Notes: a model not told the origin generated them from the letters alone. DNA of 64,000 nucleotides from Brevibacterium sp. W7.2 (GCF_018137945.1 NZ_CP073089.1:620001-684000); one strand, 5' to 3'. Counted from the first letter of the stretch, positions 20,602 to 28,800 are shown. Made by a program: numbers and translations.

Positions 20602-21986
20602 CGGCTCTGTCCTTCCGGTGCGGGGTCGTCGGCGGTCATGGGTCCGGAGACCGGGGACGCAGCAGAGCCATCGGCTGGGATAACGGCGTCGGGGGCGACT
20701 CGATCGGAGAGGCTGCGCGTCTTCGTCTCGCCGAGGCGGAGGATGCAGAGGATGCTGACGATCGAGACGGCGACGATGACGAGGGAGAGCGGGATGGTCG
20801 AGGAGCCGCCGTTGGCCGTCATGATCGCAGCGAAGAGGACGGGGGAGATGCCGGCGCCGAGGCCCGCGAACTGATAGCCGAGCGAGGCGCCGGTGTAGCG
20901 GTGCTCGGTGTCGAAGAGTTCCGTGTAGAACCCGGCGAGCGGGCCGTAGATCATCGGATGGATGATGCCTTGGCAGATGATCATGCCGATGGTGATGAGG
21001 ACGCCGTTCTTCGTCTCGATGAGGGGGAAGAGGGCGAAGCTCCACGCAGCGATGAGGATGGCGCCGGTGATGACGAGGGGTCGGCGCCCGATCGCATCGG
21101 AGAGGCGCGACCAGAGGATGATGCCGAAGATCGCGAAGAACGAGGAGAAGGTCAGGGCGTTGAGGATCGTCTGCTGGTCGACCCCGATCTGGACGCCGAA
21201 GGCCACGGAGTACGTGGTGAGCAGGCCCTGGAACATGAAGGCGGAGAGTCCGACGCCGATCGAGAGCAGGAGGGTGACCGGCTGCTTGCGCAGGGTCGCC
21301 ATGATGGGGATCGACTTCGCCCGCGGGCGGTCCTTCGCGCGGAGGAATTCGGGCGACTCGTCGACGGCGGCGCGAACGACGACGCCGACGACGAGGAGGA
21401 TGATCGAGGCGAGGAACGGCAGCCGCCAGCCCCACGCAACGAACTCCTCGACGCCCATGACCGCCAGGGTGCCGGCGACGACGGCGGCGGAGACGACCTG
21501 GCCGCTGGGGGCGCCGGCGCTCGTGAAGCTCGCCCAGAAGCCGCGGTTCGTCGTCGAGTGCTCGGCCGACATGAGGGTCGCGCCTCCCCATTCGCCGCCG
21601 ATCGCGATGCCCTGGATGACGCGGATGAGGACGAGGAGGAGCGGAGCAATGGCGCCGGCCTGGTCGTAGGTGGGGAGGACGCCGATGAGAGTCGAGGCGA
21701 TGCCGATGGTGAACATGCTGATGACGAGCATGCGCTTGCGTCCGAGCTTGTCGCCGAAGTGACCGAAGATGATGCCGCCCAGCGGACGGGCCAGGTAGCC
21801 GGCGGCGAAGGTCGCGAGACTCGCGAGGGTGCCGACGAGCGGCGGAAGATCGGAGAAGAACACCTGTTGGAAGACGAGGGCGGCGCAGACGGAGTAGAGG
21901 AAGAAATCGTAGTACTCGATGACGCTGCCGAGGTAGGCGGACGCGGCGGCCCGTTTGAGCATGGTCGGAGATTTCGTGGAAGCCAT
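20598..21986 (-). CDS. MFS transporter, metabolite:H+ symporter (MHS) family
   Basis: 462 residues, twelve predicted helices. MHS features are visible: YLGSVIEYYDFFLYSVCAAL at the start, GHFGDKLGRKRMLVISM after helix 2 and RVIQGIAIGGEWGGATLMSAEHS in helix 4. The family imports organic acids and betaines with protons. It is the first gene of the CoA operon, so it probably brings in the acid that the next gene activates. Confidence 0.9.
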   Translation of the reverse strand: MASTKSPTMLKRAAASAYLGSVIEYYDFFLYSVCAALVFQQVFFSDLPPLVGTLASLATFAAGYLARPLGGIIFGHFGDKLGRKRMLVISMFTIGIASTLIGVLPTYDQAGAIAPLLLVLIRVIQGIAIGGEWGGATLMSAEHSTTNRGFWASFTSAGAPSGQVVSAAVVAGTLAVMGVEEFVAWGWRLPFLASIILLVVGVVVRAAVDESPEFLRAKDRPRAKSIPIMATLRKQPVTLLLSIGVGLSAFMFQGLLTTYSVAFGVQIGVDQQTILNALTFSSFFAIFGIILWSRLSDAIGRRPLVITGAILIAAWSFALFPLIETKNGVLITIGMIICQGIIHPMIYGPLAGFYTELFDTEHRYTGASLGYQFAGLGAGISPVLFAAIMTANGGSSTIPLSLVIVAVSIVSILCILRLGETKTRSLSDRVAPDAVIPADGSAASPVSGPMTADDPAPEGQSR

Positions 21987-22045
21987 GGGATCCTCGCTGA
22001 CTCTGTGGCTTGAAAGGGCGGCGTCGAGATGACGTGACCGAACCC

Positions 22046-22064
22046 ATTTGAATACTATGCAAAT
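22046..22064. promoter_or_regulatory. Palindromic operator between the CoA operon and the PaaX-like regulator
   Basis: ATTTGAATACTATGCAAAT is a 19-bp inverted repeat with one mismatched pair, in the 145-bp divergent gap. It is AT-rich in a GC-rich genome. It lies where a PaaX-type repressor would control the leftward promoter. Confidence 0.6.
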
Positions 22065-22098
22065 AGATGACGATACGACAAGGGTTTGCAGAATAAAT

Positions 22099-22125
22099 TT
22101 GACAGGGGAAGTGACGCGCTAATGT
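22099..22125 (+). promoter_or_regulatory. Promoter of the PaaX-like gene, leaderless transcript
   Basis: Consensus -35 TTGACA (22099-22104), a 15-bp spacer and -10 TAATGT (22120-22125). The ATG follows the -10 by only six bases and has no Shine-Dalgarno sequence, so the transcript should start at or near the ATG. Confidence 0.5.
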
Positions 22126-22131
22126 GATGCC

Positions 22132-22929
22132 ATGCCCGTTCATCCCCAGTCGCTGTTCCTCGCGCTCGCCGGGCTGCACATGACGGGCGAGCCGACACCG
22201 CTGAGCGGTGCGTCGATCGTCGGCGTCATGGGGAGGCTCGGTGTCGGCGAGGCCGCCGCGCGCTCGGTGCTGCAGCGCAATGCCGCGAAGGGGTTCGTCA
22301 TCCGGGCCAAGGACGGGCGGAAGACGTTCTACACCGTGAGTGACCGGGCCCGGGAGATCCTCCTCGAGGGAGGCCGGAAGATGTTCATCGGTGATCGGGC
22401 GCGGCCCTGGGATGGGAAGTGGACGATCGTGCGCATCCAGGTTCCCGAGTCGAAGCGGGCGCTGCGGCACAAGGTGTCGTCGCGACTGTCGTGGGCGGGA
22501 TTCGGCCGCCTCGACGGCGGAACGTGGGCGGCACCGGCGGCCGTCGACGTCGAGCAGATCTTCGGTGAGGAGGCCAGCGAGGTCAGCCCCGTCGTCGTGT
22601 ACGGGGAGACTCAGCCGCCGACGACCGACGCGATGCTCGTCGATGCCTTCGACCTCGCCGAGGTGGCGGGGCAGTACGAGGCGTTCGGAGACAAGTGGGG
22701 GCAGTGCGCAGTCTCTGAGCTGACGGCCGCCGAGGCGCTCGTACGTCGCGTGGAGCTGCATTTCGACTGGCTGACGCTGACCCGCAGCGACCCGCAGCTG
22801 CCGGCGGAGCTGCTGCCCGGTGACTGGCCGGGATTCGTCCAGTGGCGGCTGTTCACGGATCTCGATGAGCAGCTCAGAGCGGCTGAGGAGCCGGCCGTCG
22901 CCGACTTCTTCGCCGGCGAGCTGGAGTGA
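22132..22929 (+). CDS. PaaX-family transcriptional regulator
   Basis: 265 residues. The N-terminal winged helix (SLFLALAGLHM, ASIVGVMGRLGVGEAAARSVLQRNAAKGFV) is followed by the PaaX central domain (RARPWDGKWTIVRIQVPESKRALRHKVSSRLSWAGFGRL) and its C-terminal domain. PaaX proteins are repressors released by an aryl- or acyl-CoA. It is divergent from the six-gene CoA operon, which suggests the CoA ester formed by that operon is the inducer. Translation probably begins on a leaderless mRNA. Confidence 0.88.
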   Translation: MPVHPQSLFLALAGLHMTGEPTPLSGASIVGVMGRLGVGEAAARSVLQRNAAKGFVIRAKDGRKTFYTVSDRAREILLEGGRKMFIGDRARPWDGKWTIVRIQVPESKRALRHKVSSRLSWAGFGRLDGGTWAAPAAVDVEQIFGEEASEVSPVVVYGETQPPTTDAMLVDAFDLAEVAGQYEAFGDKWGQCAVSELTAAEALVRRVELHFDWLTLTRSDPQLPAELLPGDWPGFVQWRLFTDLDEQLRAAEEPAVADFFAGELE

Positions 22930-22935
22930 GGGCGA

Positions 22936-22950
22936 CCCCGGTAGTCGGGG
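22936..22950 (+). terminator. Short hairpin after the PaaX-like gene
   Basis: CCCCG and CGGGG pair around GTAGT just after the stop codon. It is small but well placed. Confidence 0.35.
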
Positions 22951-23084
22951 CTGCATCGACGGTCGGCTAGCATTCCTGAGGCGGCGCTCGCTCTACATGT
23001 GAAGTGGATCCGCGCCCGCCACTCAGTGAGTCGTCCACCAGCGTGAGGCGGCAGAGCACAACCGACCTCGATTGGACAACACAC

Positions 23085-24143
23085 ATGCCCGAAAAGCTGT
23101 CGACCGGAGCGAAGGTCGGTCTCGGATGCGGCGGAGGCGGATGCCTCACGGTAGTCGTCATCGTCATCGCGGCGATCATCTCGGTCGTCGTCGGCGGTGG
23201 ACCGGCAGAGACGGCAGGCGAAGCCGCGGGTGAGACTCCGTCCGCATCTGCGACGGCCGAGCCGGCCCCGACGACTGAGACCCCGGTGCCGACGGACATG
23301 GCGGATCCGGGCACCGCGCTCGCGATGCTGGCCGACCTCGACACCAAGGGCAGGGCGCCGAAGACCGGCTACGATGCCGACCTCTTCCATTGGCGCTCGG
23401 ATGTCGATCACAACGGGTGCGACACGAGGAACGATGTGCTTCGCCGCGATCTCAGCTACATCACCCTAAAGCGCGGCTCGAATGGCTGTGTGGTGGTCGG
23501 GGGAATGCTCGACGACCCGTACCTCGGTGAGTCCTATGAGTTCGATCGCGACCCGAACAACATCGACATCGACCACGTCGTCGCACGGTCCAATGCGTGG
23601 CAGACGGGAGCGCAGGACTTCGACGAGGCTGAGCTCGAGGAGTTCGGCAATGACCCGCTCAACCTTCTCGCAGTCAGCTCGAGGCTCAATCGCCAGAAGG
23701 GAGACGGCGACGCGGCGACGTGGCTGCCGCCGCAGAAGAGCTCCCGCTGCGAATACGTCTCGCGGCAGATCGCCGTCAAGCACAAGTACGGGCTGTGGGT
23801 GGTCAAGGCCGAACGGGATGCGATGACCCGGGTGCTCGAGTCGTGTGAGGATGAGCCGGCTTTCGCCGAGGACGTGTCGTGGCCCGCGGCAGGCGACGGC
23901 GACAACGTCACGGTTGAGCCGGAGCCGACGAAGACGAAACAGCCTGTCGAGACGTCGGCTCCCGATCCTGAGCCGAAACGACGTGAATCCGAGCCGGAAC
24001 CGAAGCGCGAATCATCGGGTGGGTCGGTGTACTACAAGAACTGCACGGCTGCGCGAGCCGCCGGAGCAGCGCCCGTGCGCGTCGGCGATCCCGGCTATGG
24101 CCGCCATCTCGACCGCGACGGCGACGGCGTCGGCTGCGAGTAG
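23085..24143 (+). CDS. Membrane-anchored HNH nuclease with excalibur calcium-binding tail
   Basis: 352 residues. A Gly-rich N-terminus leads into one membrane helix (LTVVVIVIAAIISVVV). An Ala/Thr/Pro linker follows, then an HNH-type domain of the GmrSD/DUF1524 kind (DIDHVVARSNAWQTG, FGNDPLNLLAVSSRLNRQKGD). After a Lys/Glu/Pro linker comes an excalibur domain (YYKNCTAARAAG and DRDGDGVGCE). An extracytoplasmic DNase is the likely role. ATG 23085 is chosen because the membrane helix follows; upstream codons from 23004 look non-coding. Its 3' end borders the island. Confidence 0.82.
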   Translation: MPEKLSTGAKVGLGCGGGGCLTVVVIVIAAIISVVVGGGPAETAGEAAGETPSASATAEPAPTTETPVPTDMADPGTALAMLADLDTKGRAPKTGYDADLFHWRSDVDHNGCDTRNDVLRRDLSYITLKRGSNGCVVVGGMLDDPYLGESYEFDRDPNNIDIDHVVARSNAWQTGAQDFDEAELEEFGNDPLNLLAVSSRLNRQKGDGDAATWLPPQKSSRCEYVSRQIAVKHKYGLWVVKAERDAMTRVLESCEDEPAFAEDVSWPAAGDGDNVTVEPEPTKTKQPVETSAPDPEPKRRESEPEPKRESSGGSVYYKNCTAARAAGAAPVRVGDPGYGRHLDRDGDGVGCE

Positions 24144-24153
24144 TCGGTCGACG

Positions 24154-24194
24154 AAGCCCCGCGCACACCCGGGTTCGGGAGAGCTGCGGGGCCT
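24154..24194. terminator. Hairpin between the HNH gene and the displaced tRNA end
   Basis: AAGCCCCGC and GCGGGGCCTT form the outer stem, with an inner CCCG/CGGG pair. It can terminate the HNH gene and, on the minus strand, was probably the original tRNA-Lys terminator. Confidence 0.5.
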
Positions 24195-24202
24195 TGTGAC
24201 GC

Positions 24203-24238
24203 GGTGGGCCCCGTGGGGATCGAACCCACGACCCGCGG
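24203..24238. repeat. Left attachment repeat of the island (displaced tRNA-Lys 3' end)
   Basis: 36 bp identical to 38199-38234. The sequence is the 3' part of a minus-strand tRNA-Lys (T arm, acceptor 3' strand and part of the anticodon stem) with no 5' half beside it. It is the chromosomal tRNA 3' end displaced by integration. Confidence 0.85.
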
Positions 24239-24899
24239 TTTGTGCAATATACGCCACCCGTAGTGAACGAAGTGAAGAGTCAGTCGCTGAAGTCCAGATC
24301 GCCACCTTGCATGGTTCTCGCCTTCCTGCATCGCGGCACCAAAACCTGAAAATGGAGAGCAGTCCAGATACTGACGCGGCTGAAGATACAAAGGGTCAGG
24401 GCCCGTGAGCCCGATGCCAAGCGATACAGCCATCCGACTCAATGCCGCCTGAACGCCCTGTTCGCGATGCCGAGAACCGGAACAATCCATAACGAGAGAA
24501 CCTGAATTCGGCTTGACCATGGCGGTAACGCGATTTGACTCCACCAGGGCGCAAGGGCAGACTCGATTTCATCAACACGGAAGCAAGTTTCCGTATTATG
24601 GAATTTTTACGAGGGTCATGGTGGATGTTGACGAGCCCAATGCCCGCTCGGCCGGGCGGGCTCGCGACGTGATTCGTCCAGGCGACAACAACGAACGCTG
24701 GATTTAAGGTGCCGTCGTAGCCAGTCCGCTGGCTCGAAGCTGAGCAATCCCGGAGGTCCTCGTCTGAGGCCCACCGAAACCGATGAAGTATTTGGCTTTG
24801 CGAGTGACGGCCGCAATGCCGATGACGTAGATCGCTTTGCGAGTGACGTGCGCACAGACTCGGCGGTGACCATCGACCAGGCGTCCGAAGCCCGACCAG
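24239..24899. other. Island left end, degenerate sequence without a convincing gene
   Basis: Lower-GC DNA with no recognisable product on either strand. A 29-codon frame at 24618-24707 has GAGGG upstream and contains a hairpin (24633-24663). A 15-bp direct repeat, GCTTTGCGAGTGACG, occurs at 24795-24809 and 24834-24848. It reads as eroded cargo or foreign flanking DNA. Confidence 0.5.
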
Positions 24900-25391
24900 A
24901 TCGCGCTTCACCGCCTGACGTTCTCGGGCGTTCCAGGAGAAGGGGCAGAGTTTCAATTAATCAACGCAGACATAGCTATCGTTGGTGGAGGCGCGGCTGC
25001 CGTCTCCTTGCTGAAAGAACTAGGAGCTCGTCCAGAGTTCCGGGGCGCAGTGTGCACGGTATCGTTGAACCAATTGGGATACTCTCCAGCGTTCACGGCC
25101 CCGCTTTCCGCGTTGACCAATACCCCTGTTCACGCCAACAGCTTGACCCACCGAGAACCTCGAGAATTTCGAGATTTCCTCGCTTCACAAGGCTGGCCGT
25201 GCGACCTCCACGATTTCGTTCCGCGATGGCTTGTTGCCGGATACATCAAGGAGACAGCTCGAAATGCTTCCCGTCAGTTTGAAGGTCGATACATTCAATT
25301 CTCGGTTTATATCAGCCATGCCTTTGGAAAACGCCAGAAAGCTGCAACACGCTTCAGCGGAAGGTCGACTCACTGTGAAATCGCTCGCTGA
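24900..25391 (+). pseudogene. FAD/NAD(P)-binding protein fragment
   Basis: The frame encodes INADIAIVGGGAAAVSLLKELG, a dinucleotide-binding motif, then NTPVHANSLTHREPREFRDFL and DFVPRWLVAGYI. This order is typical of the FAD-NAD(P)-binding family (Pfam NAD_binding_9 type). No start codon occurs between the upstream stop (24867-24869) and the motif, although AGGAGAAGG sits at about 24944. The frame ends early at 25391. The 5' end and C-terminal part appear damaged, and the coding seems to shift to the next frame near 25300. Confidence 0.6.
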
Positions 25392-25821
25392 ACTCGATGA
25401 GTCGTCGACCACCTACTCCAGCGTTCTTGCAGCGCAAGGGTTTGATCCTCCGTTGGTTCCCCAGTGGATTAACGAAACCACAGAAAAAATCCTGCGTCCG
25501 GACGAGTTCGCGAAACGATTGGGATCCACGTACTCCCCTTCCAAGACTCTTGTCAAGGTCTTTCTGAGATCACTCAAACCGGGGCACTTGAGGGCGATTC
25601 CGGGCCTCCGTCTGATGCGTCGCCTACCGCATTTCCACAGCGTGGCATGGATGCCGCCGGTGGGTCAGAAACTCCGGGACATGACGCTGACCACCGGCTA
25701 CATGGGCATCGCTTTCTTCGTCGGAGAGAGCCGTGCCGAGGTTATACAATCGGTTGAGGCAATACACGATCTCGAAGACCGAGGACTGTTCTTCGACGTG
25801 GCCGACTGCAAAGTCGGGTGA
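25264..25821 (+). pseudogene. Possible frameshifted continuation fused to an ATP-grasp-like C-terminus
   Basis: 185 codons from ATG 25264 (AAGGAG upstream). The first part (VLAAQGFDPPLVPQWI, ILRPDEFAKRL) resembles the C-terminal end of the preceding flavoprotein family in another frame. The last part (GYMGIAFFVGESRAEVIQSV, EAIHDLEDRGLFFDV) looks like the end of an ATP-grasp ligase. This suggests an internal deletion joining two genes. The assignment is weak. The stop overlaps the next ATG (TGATG), so it was once co-translated with the exporter. Confidence 0.4.
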
Positions 25822-26753
25822 TGCGCTTGCGCTTGATCATTCTCGGCGCCATTTTTCAAGGCACTGCGAACGCGCTCGTTGGACTAACCGTTCGGCCCAG
25901 CGCAATCTTCTTGTTCCTGGGCTGTGCCTTTCTCATCGCCTCGGTTGTCGGGGCGCTGCTCAGAGCCAGCGATAGAGCTCCTGCGAGTCCCATTCGATTG
26001 GTCGATTGTCTATGGCTGAATGTCGCTACCGCTGTCACTTTCGGGGCGTTCTATCTCGCTCTGATCTGGATCCCTGCCTCACTGGCCGCAGGAGCCGAGG
26101 CTGCGGCAGCGCCACTTGCTGCTCTGAGCATCAACGCTTTCAGGACGGGTAGGGTCCGATACCGACTCTGGATAATGGCTATTGTGGTCTTCGTCGTCTC
26201 GATCGCGTTCGGTTGGTCCCAGAACGTTGCAGGTGCGACATCATCGGGCATCGGCACAGTCGTTGGAATGGCGTTGGGCATTCTTGCCGGATTGGGTCTA
26301 GCCGTGCTTGCAACCCTCTCTCGACGCCTTGCCGAAACCGGCGTGAGCGCTTCATCCATCCTCGCAGTGCGTTATCACGCCACTTACGTCCTGGCGTTCA
26401 TCTGCGCGGCTGTCAATTGGCAGCACTACCCTTCCCCCGCAGAGGTCGGATCGTTACTGCTGTGGTTCGGTCCGCTCGGATTTGCCGCAATTGCGCTTCC
26501 GCTGGTCCTCATTCAAGCAGGGATGATGAAAACGTCTCCCGTGCTCACATCCGTCATCATGGCAGCAGCCCCAGGATTCAGCTTCATTACAGAATCCATT
26601 ATCAATCCTGCGACCACCACGCTGACGTCGATTCTGCTCCTCGTCGGGCTCGTCCTCGCTGTAGTGTGCTTTGGGCTCGTCGAGGCATATTCCTCCAAGA
26701 CAAGAGTCCACCGACTATCCAAAGAGCCAAATCCTACGTACAACCTGGACTAG
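25821..26753 (+). CDS. EamA/DMT-family transporter
   Basis: 310 residues, about ten hydrophobic helices in two repeats, as in EamA drug/metabolite exporters. The short loops and the second-half motif PVLTSVIMAAAPGFSFITE fit the family. The codon usage and GC are lower than in the surrounding chromosome. The start overlaps the upstream stop. Exporters of this type serve metallophores or amino-acid-like products, so with the flavoprotein and ligase fragments it may be the last intact gene of a lost small-molecule pathway. Confidence 0.75.
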   Translation: MRLRLIILGAIFQGTANALVGLTVRPSAIFLFLGCAFLIASVVGALLRASDRAPASPIRLVDCLWLNVATAVTFGAFYLALIWIPASLAAGAEAAAAPLAALSINAFRTGRVRYRLWIMAIVVFVVSIAFGWSQNVAGATSSGIGTVVGMALGILAGLGLAVLATLSRRLAETGVSASSILAVRYHATYVLAFICAAVNWQHYPSPAEVGSLLLWFGPLGFAAIALPLVLIQAGMMKTSPVLTSVIMAAAPGFSFITESIINPATTTLTSILLLVGLVLAVVCFGLVEAYSSKTRVHRLSKEPNPTYNLD

Positions 26754-27239
26754 GGTGTGCCTGAAAAATGCTGTAGCCAAGCGGTGGCGGGAGCCGCCTC
26801 CTCGGAGAGGCCCTGATATGCTCTGCTGCTGCAGTGCACCGAAGCGCTCCACGGCCCCGTTATCACCGCCAGCACCACCTCGCCCAACGATCCCAAAAAG
26901 GTGATTCCTGGGATTGGACACTGAACATGCTTCCAGAGCATGTTCGACCCTGTCTTGGTCTACTGGTTACCGGGCAAGGGGCCTATCCTGTACACACATT
27001 TTGACCATTAACCCACCATTGACCCACGTCCTCAACTGGAACCAGAACAGCGACAAGGCCCGAACCCTTGCCAACGATACTGTTGGCAAGGGTTCGAGCC
27101 TTGTGACACGGTGGAGCTGTCCAGGTGCTTCTCAAACCCCCGCAGGCCGGTTCGTTCGTTGATTCGGCGTGTTCTCAGGGGTTCGGGGCGTCCTGCATCG
27201 CGTCCGTCATCCAAGCCTATCGAGGATGCGCGGGGGCCG
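26754..27239. other. Non-coding stretch with two hairpins
   Basis: No gene seen. GAACATGCT (26923-26931) and AGCATGTTC (26937-26945) form one hairpin. A much stronger one spans 27061-27096. Downstream, GCCTTGTGACACGGTGG (27099-27115) repeats with one change the sequence abutting the left attachment site. Confidence 0.5.
27061..27096. terminator. 15-bp perfect hairpin, tRNA-terminator-like
   Basis: CGAACCCTTGCCAAC and its exact complement flank a 6-base loop; the stem can extend outward through AAGGC/GCCTT with mismatches. Together with the following GCCTTGTGAC it resembles, on the minus strand, the sequence just after a tRNA gene. Confidence 0.6.
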
Positions 27240-27584
27240 GTGACGAGAAAATCGCCAGTGACTCAAACTCGTTTGAGTGCCTGTGATCGCGCTGACCTGC
27301 TGGATCGGTACGCGAGGGGTGAGCGGGTGAAGGACTTGGCGGAGCGGTTCGGGGTGCATCGCGGAACGGTGCGGGCGCTGGCTGCGCGTGCTGGGCTGCC
27401 GCCTCGGAAGGCGTCGGAGCATCCGCGGCAGGTGCGTGAGGAGGCGGTGGAGTTGTACGCGAACGGTCTGTCGCTGTTGAAGGTGGGTCGGCGGCTCGGG
27501 ATCAGCGACGACGCGGTGCGTGATGCCGTGGTCGCTGCTGGCGGCACGATCCGTCCGCGCGGACGGCATGCCCCGGTTCGCTGA
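27240..27584 (+). CDS. Small double helix-turn-helix protein
   Basis: 114 residues from GTG 27240. Two HTH segments are visible: DLLDRYARGERVKDLAERFGVHRGTVRALAARAG and, later, ELYANGLSLLKVGRRLGISDDAVRDAVVAAG. Both resemble the DNA-binding end of resolvases (Hin-like). There is no catalytic domain. The start is uncertain and an ATG at 27111 would add a basic leader overlapping the hairpin region. Possibly a regulator of the island or the detached DNA-binding half of a resolvase. Confidence 0.6.
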   Translation: MTRKSPVTQTRLSACDRADLLDRYARGERVKDLAERFGVHRGTVRALAARAGLPPRKASEHPRQVREEAVELYANGLSLLKVGRRLGISDDAVRDAVVAAGGTIRPRGRHAPVR

Positions 27585-27645
27585 CAAAGAAGTAGGTCGT
27601 GCCTGCCTCGGGTGAGACAGGCACGACCTACGAACAAGGCGGGGG

Positions 27646-28059
27646 TCAGTCCTCGTCGATGTTGTAGTCCGGCTCCTCGTCGAGGGCGTATTCCACCTCT
27701 TCGTCGATCTCGGCGTAGGCGAGCATGACGCCCAGGATGGACTCGCCCTGCGGGTAGCTGCCGTTCCCTTCGGCGACATGAATCTCGGTGTCGGCCTGCT
27801 GGAGGCGCTGCGTGATGTTGAGGTGGTCGGTCGGGATGCGGCCGAGGCGGGCGAGGTCGGTGATGACGATCGCGGAGGTCTCGCCTCGTTCGGCAGCGTC
27901 GAGCACGGCGCGGAGCCCGGCGTCGGGGTGGCCGATGTCGGTGAACGTGTGCGTGATCGTCAGGCCGTGCTCGTCTGCGTAGCGGCGGCAGGCGGCCGCT
28001 TGCCGCCTCAGCCCGCGCGGGTTGCCTGTCGCGCTGCGGCGGTAGACCAGGGCGTTCAT
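27646..28059 (-). CDS. Small resolvase-like (serine recombinase N-terminal) protein
   Basis: 137 residues resembling the catalytic domain only: MNALVYRRSATGNPRGLRRQ with a serine in the expected position, then AIVITDLARLGR, the equivalent of the family's D-LdRLgR motif, and ILGVMLAYAEIDEE. No DNA-binding domain follows; the C-terminus is acidic. Such short proteins are common on actinobacterial conjugative elements. Its start overlaps the upstream membrane protein gene by 4 nt. Whether it is catalytic is doubtful. Confidence 0.65.
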   Translation of the reverse strand: MNALVYRRSATGNPRGLRRQAAACRRYADEHGLTITHTFTDIGHPDAGLRAVLDAAERGETSAIVITDLARLGRIPTDHLNITQRLQQADTEIHVAEGNGSYPQGESILGVMLAYAEIDEEVEYALDEEPDYNIDED

Positions 28060-28469
28060 GATGCACCTCCCGCCGGCACGAGACGCGGCTTGCGAGCCTC
28101 GTCCGGGGCCTGTGAGTCGTGAGCGATTCTACGGCGCTGCCCGTGCTCGCGGAGGCGGGCGCGAGCGAGGCGGACGAGGCTGATGGGGCCGAGCCAGAGC
28201 ATCTTCAAAGCGTTCCACGCGCACAGGAGCACGATGAGGTGGAGCCAGCCGGGCCCGCCGTGCTCGATGCGGTCGGTGAGGATCAGGATGATCGCGAAGT
28301 AGGGCGCGGCGAGCAGCATCGCGGGCACGCCCCATTTGAGTCCGCGGCGGGTCATGACGGCGTCGCGGATGCGGTTCGTCGGGAAGAGCCGGCGGGCCGG
28401 TTCCAGGTTCTGGGCGGTGTTCTCGCTGCGGCGCCAGCGGCGACGGATGCGGTCGCGGGTGGTGAACAT
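28056..28469 (-). CDS. Small membrane protein of the island
   Basis: 137 residues. The basic N-terminus (MFTTRDRIRRRWRR) is followed by two membrane helices (GVPAMLLAAPYFAIILIL and WLHLIVLLCAWNALKMLWL) and a basic C-terminus. GGAGACC precedes ATG 28469. It forms an operon with the resolvase-like gene. I do not recognise a function. Confidence 0.6.
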   Translation of the reverse strand: MFTTRDRIRRRWRRSENTAQNLEPARRLFPTNRIRDAVMTRRGLKWGVPAMLLAAPYFAIILILTDRIEHGGPGWLHLIVLLCAWNALKMLWLGPISLVRLARARLREHGQRRRIAHDSQAPDEARKPRLVPAGGAS

Positions 28470-28667
28470 CGGGGTCTCCTTCACACGGTTCGAACGGGTC
28501 GAGAAGCGGCGTGTGGTGAGGCCCGGTGCGGGCGGTTCCGAGGAACCCGAACTGTTTGGGAGATTCCGCTTCACCCCTGATTTTACGCCGGACCTGCCGG
28601 AAACGGAACCGCCTGGGCGGCGTGCGGGGCGCACCTGCTCGATGGTGACCTGGCGGAAGGATCGAGC

Positions 28668-28800
28668 ATGGTGTCGTTGGCCGAGTACGTGTCGGATGAG
28701 CGCACTGCCCGCGCGGTGCTGTCGGTCGTCGCCGCGGATGCGCCGCACGCGGCGAGCCGCCTGGTGCATGATGCAGCGTGGCAACCGAAGCGACGACATC
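28668..28800 (+). pseudogene. Truncated gene, possibly DprA-like N-terminus
   Basis: GGAAGGA precedes ATG 28668 and the first 38 codons (MVSLAEYVSDERTARAVLS, then HAASRLVHDA) look like a real start, faintly resembling the N-terminus of DprA-type DNA-processing proteins. After about 28790 the frame becomes nonsense and runs into the antisense of the MFS gene. The rest was probably replaced by the MFS cassette. Confidence 0.35.

Noticed and set aside
18973..22956. Single 1327-codon protein on the minus strand
   Set aside because: The frame is open only because of high GC. Its first half is antisense or out-of-frame shadow of the MFS and PaaX-like genes; only the last 542 codons are an enzyme.
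24203..24238. Possible second tRNA gene at the left island end
   Set aside because: Only the 3' 36 bases are present. No 5' acceptor strand, D arm or anticodon loop follows, so it is a displaced fragment.
24396..24956. 186-codon minus-strand frame at the island left end
   Set aside because: Composition is Arg/Ser-rich, no motif is visible and there is no ribosome site; probably chance.
26923..26945. LexA-like SOS box (GAAC...GTTC)
   Set aside because: The half-sites are 9-base arms around a 5-base loop, not the GAAC-N4-GTTC spacing. A hairpin is the simpler reading.
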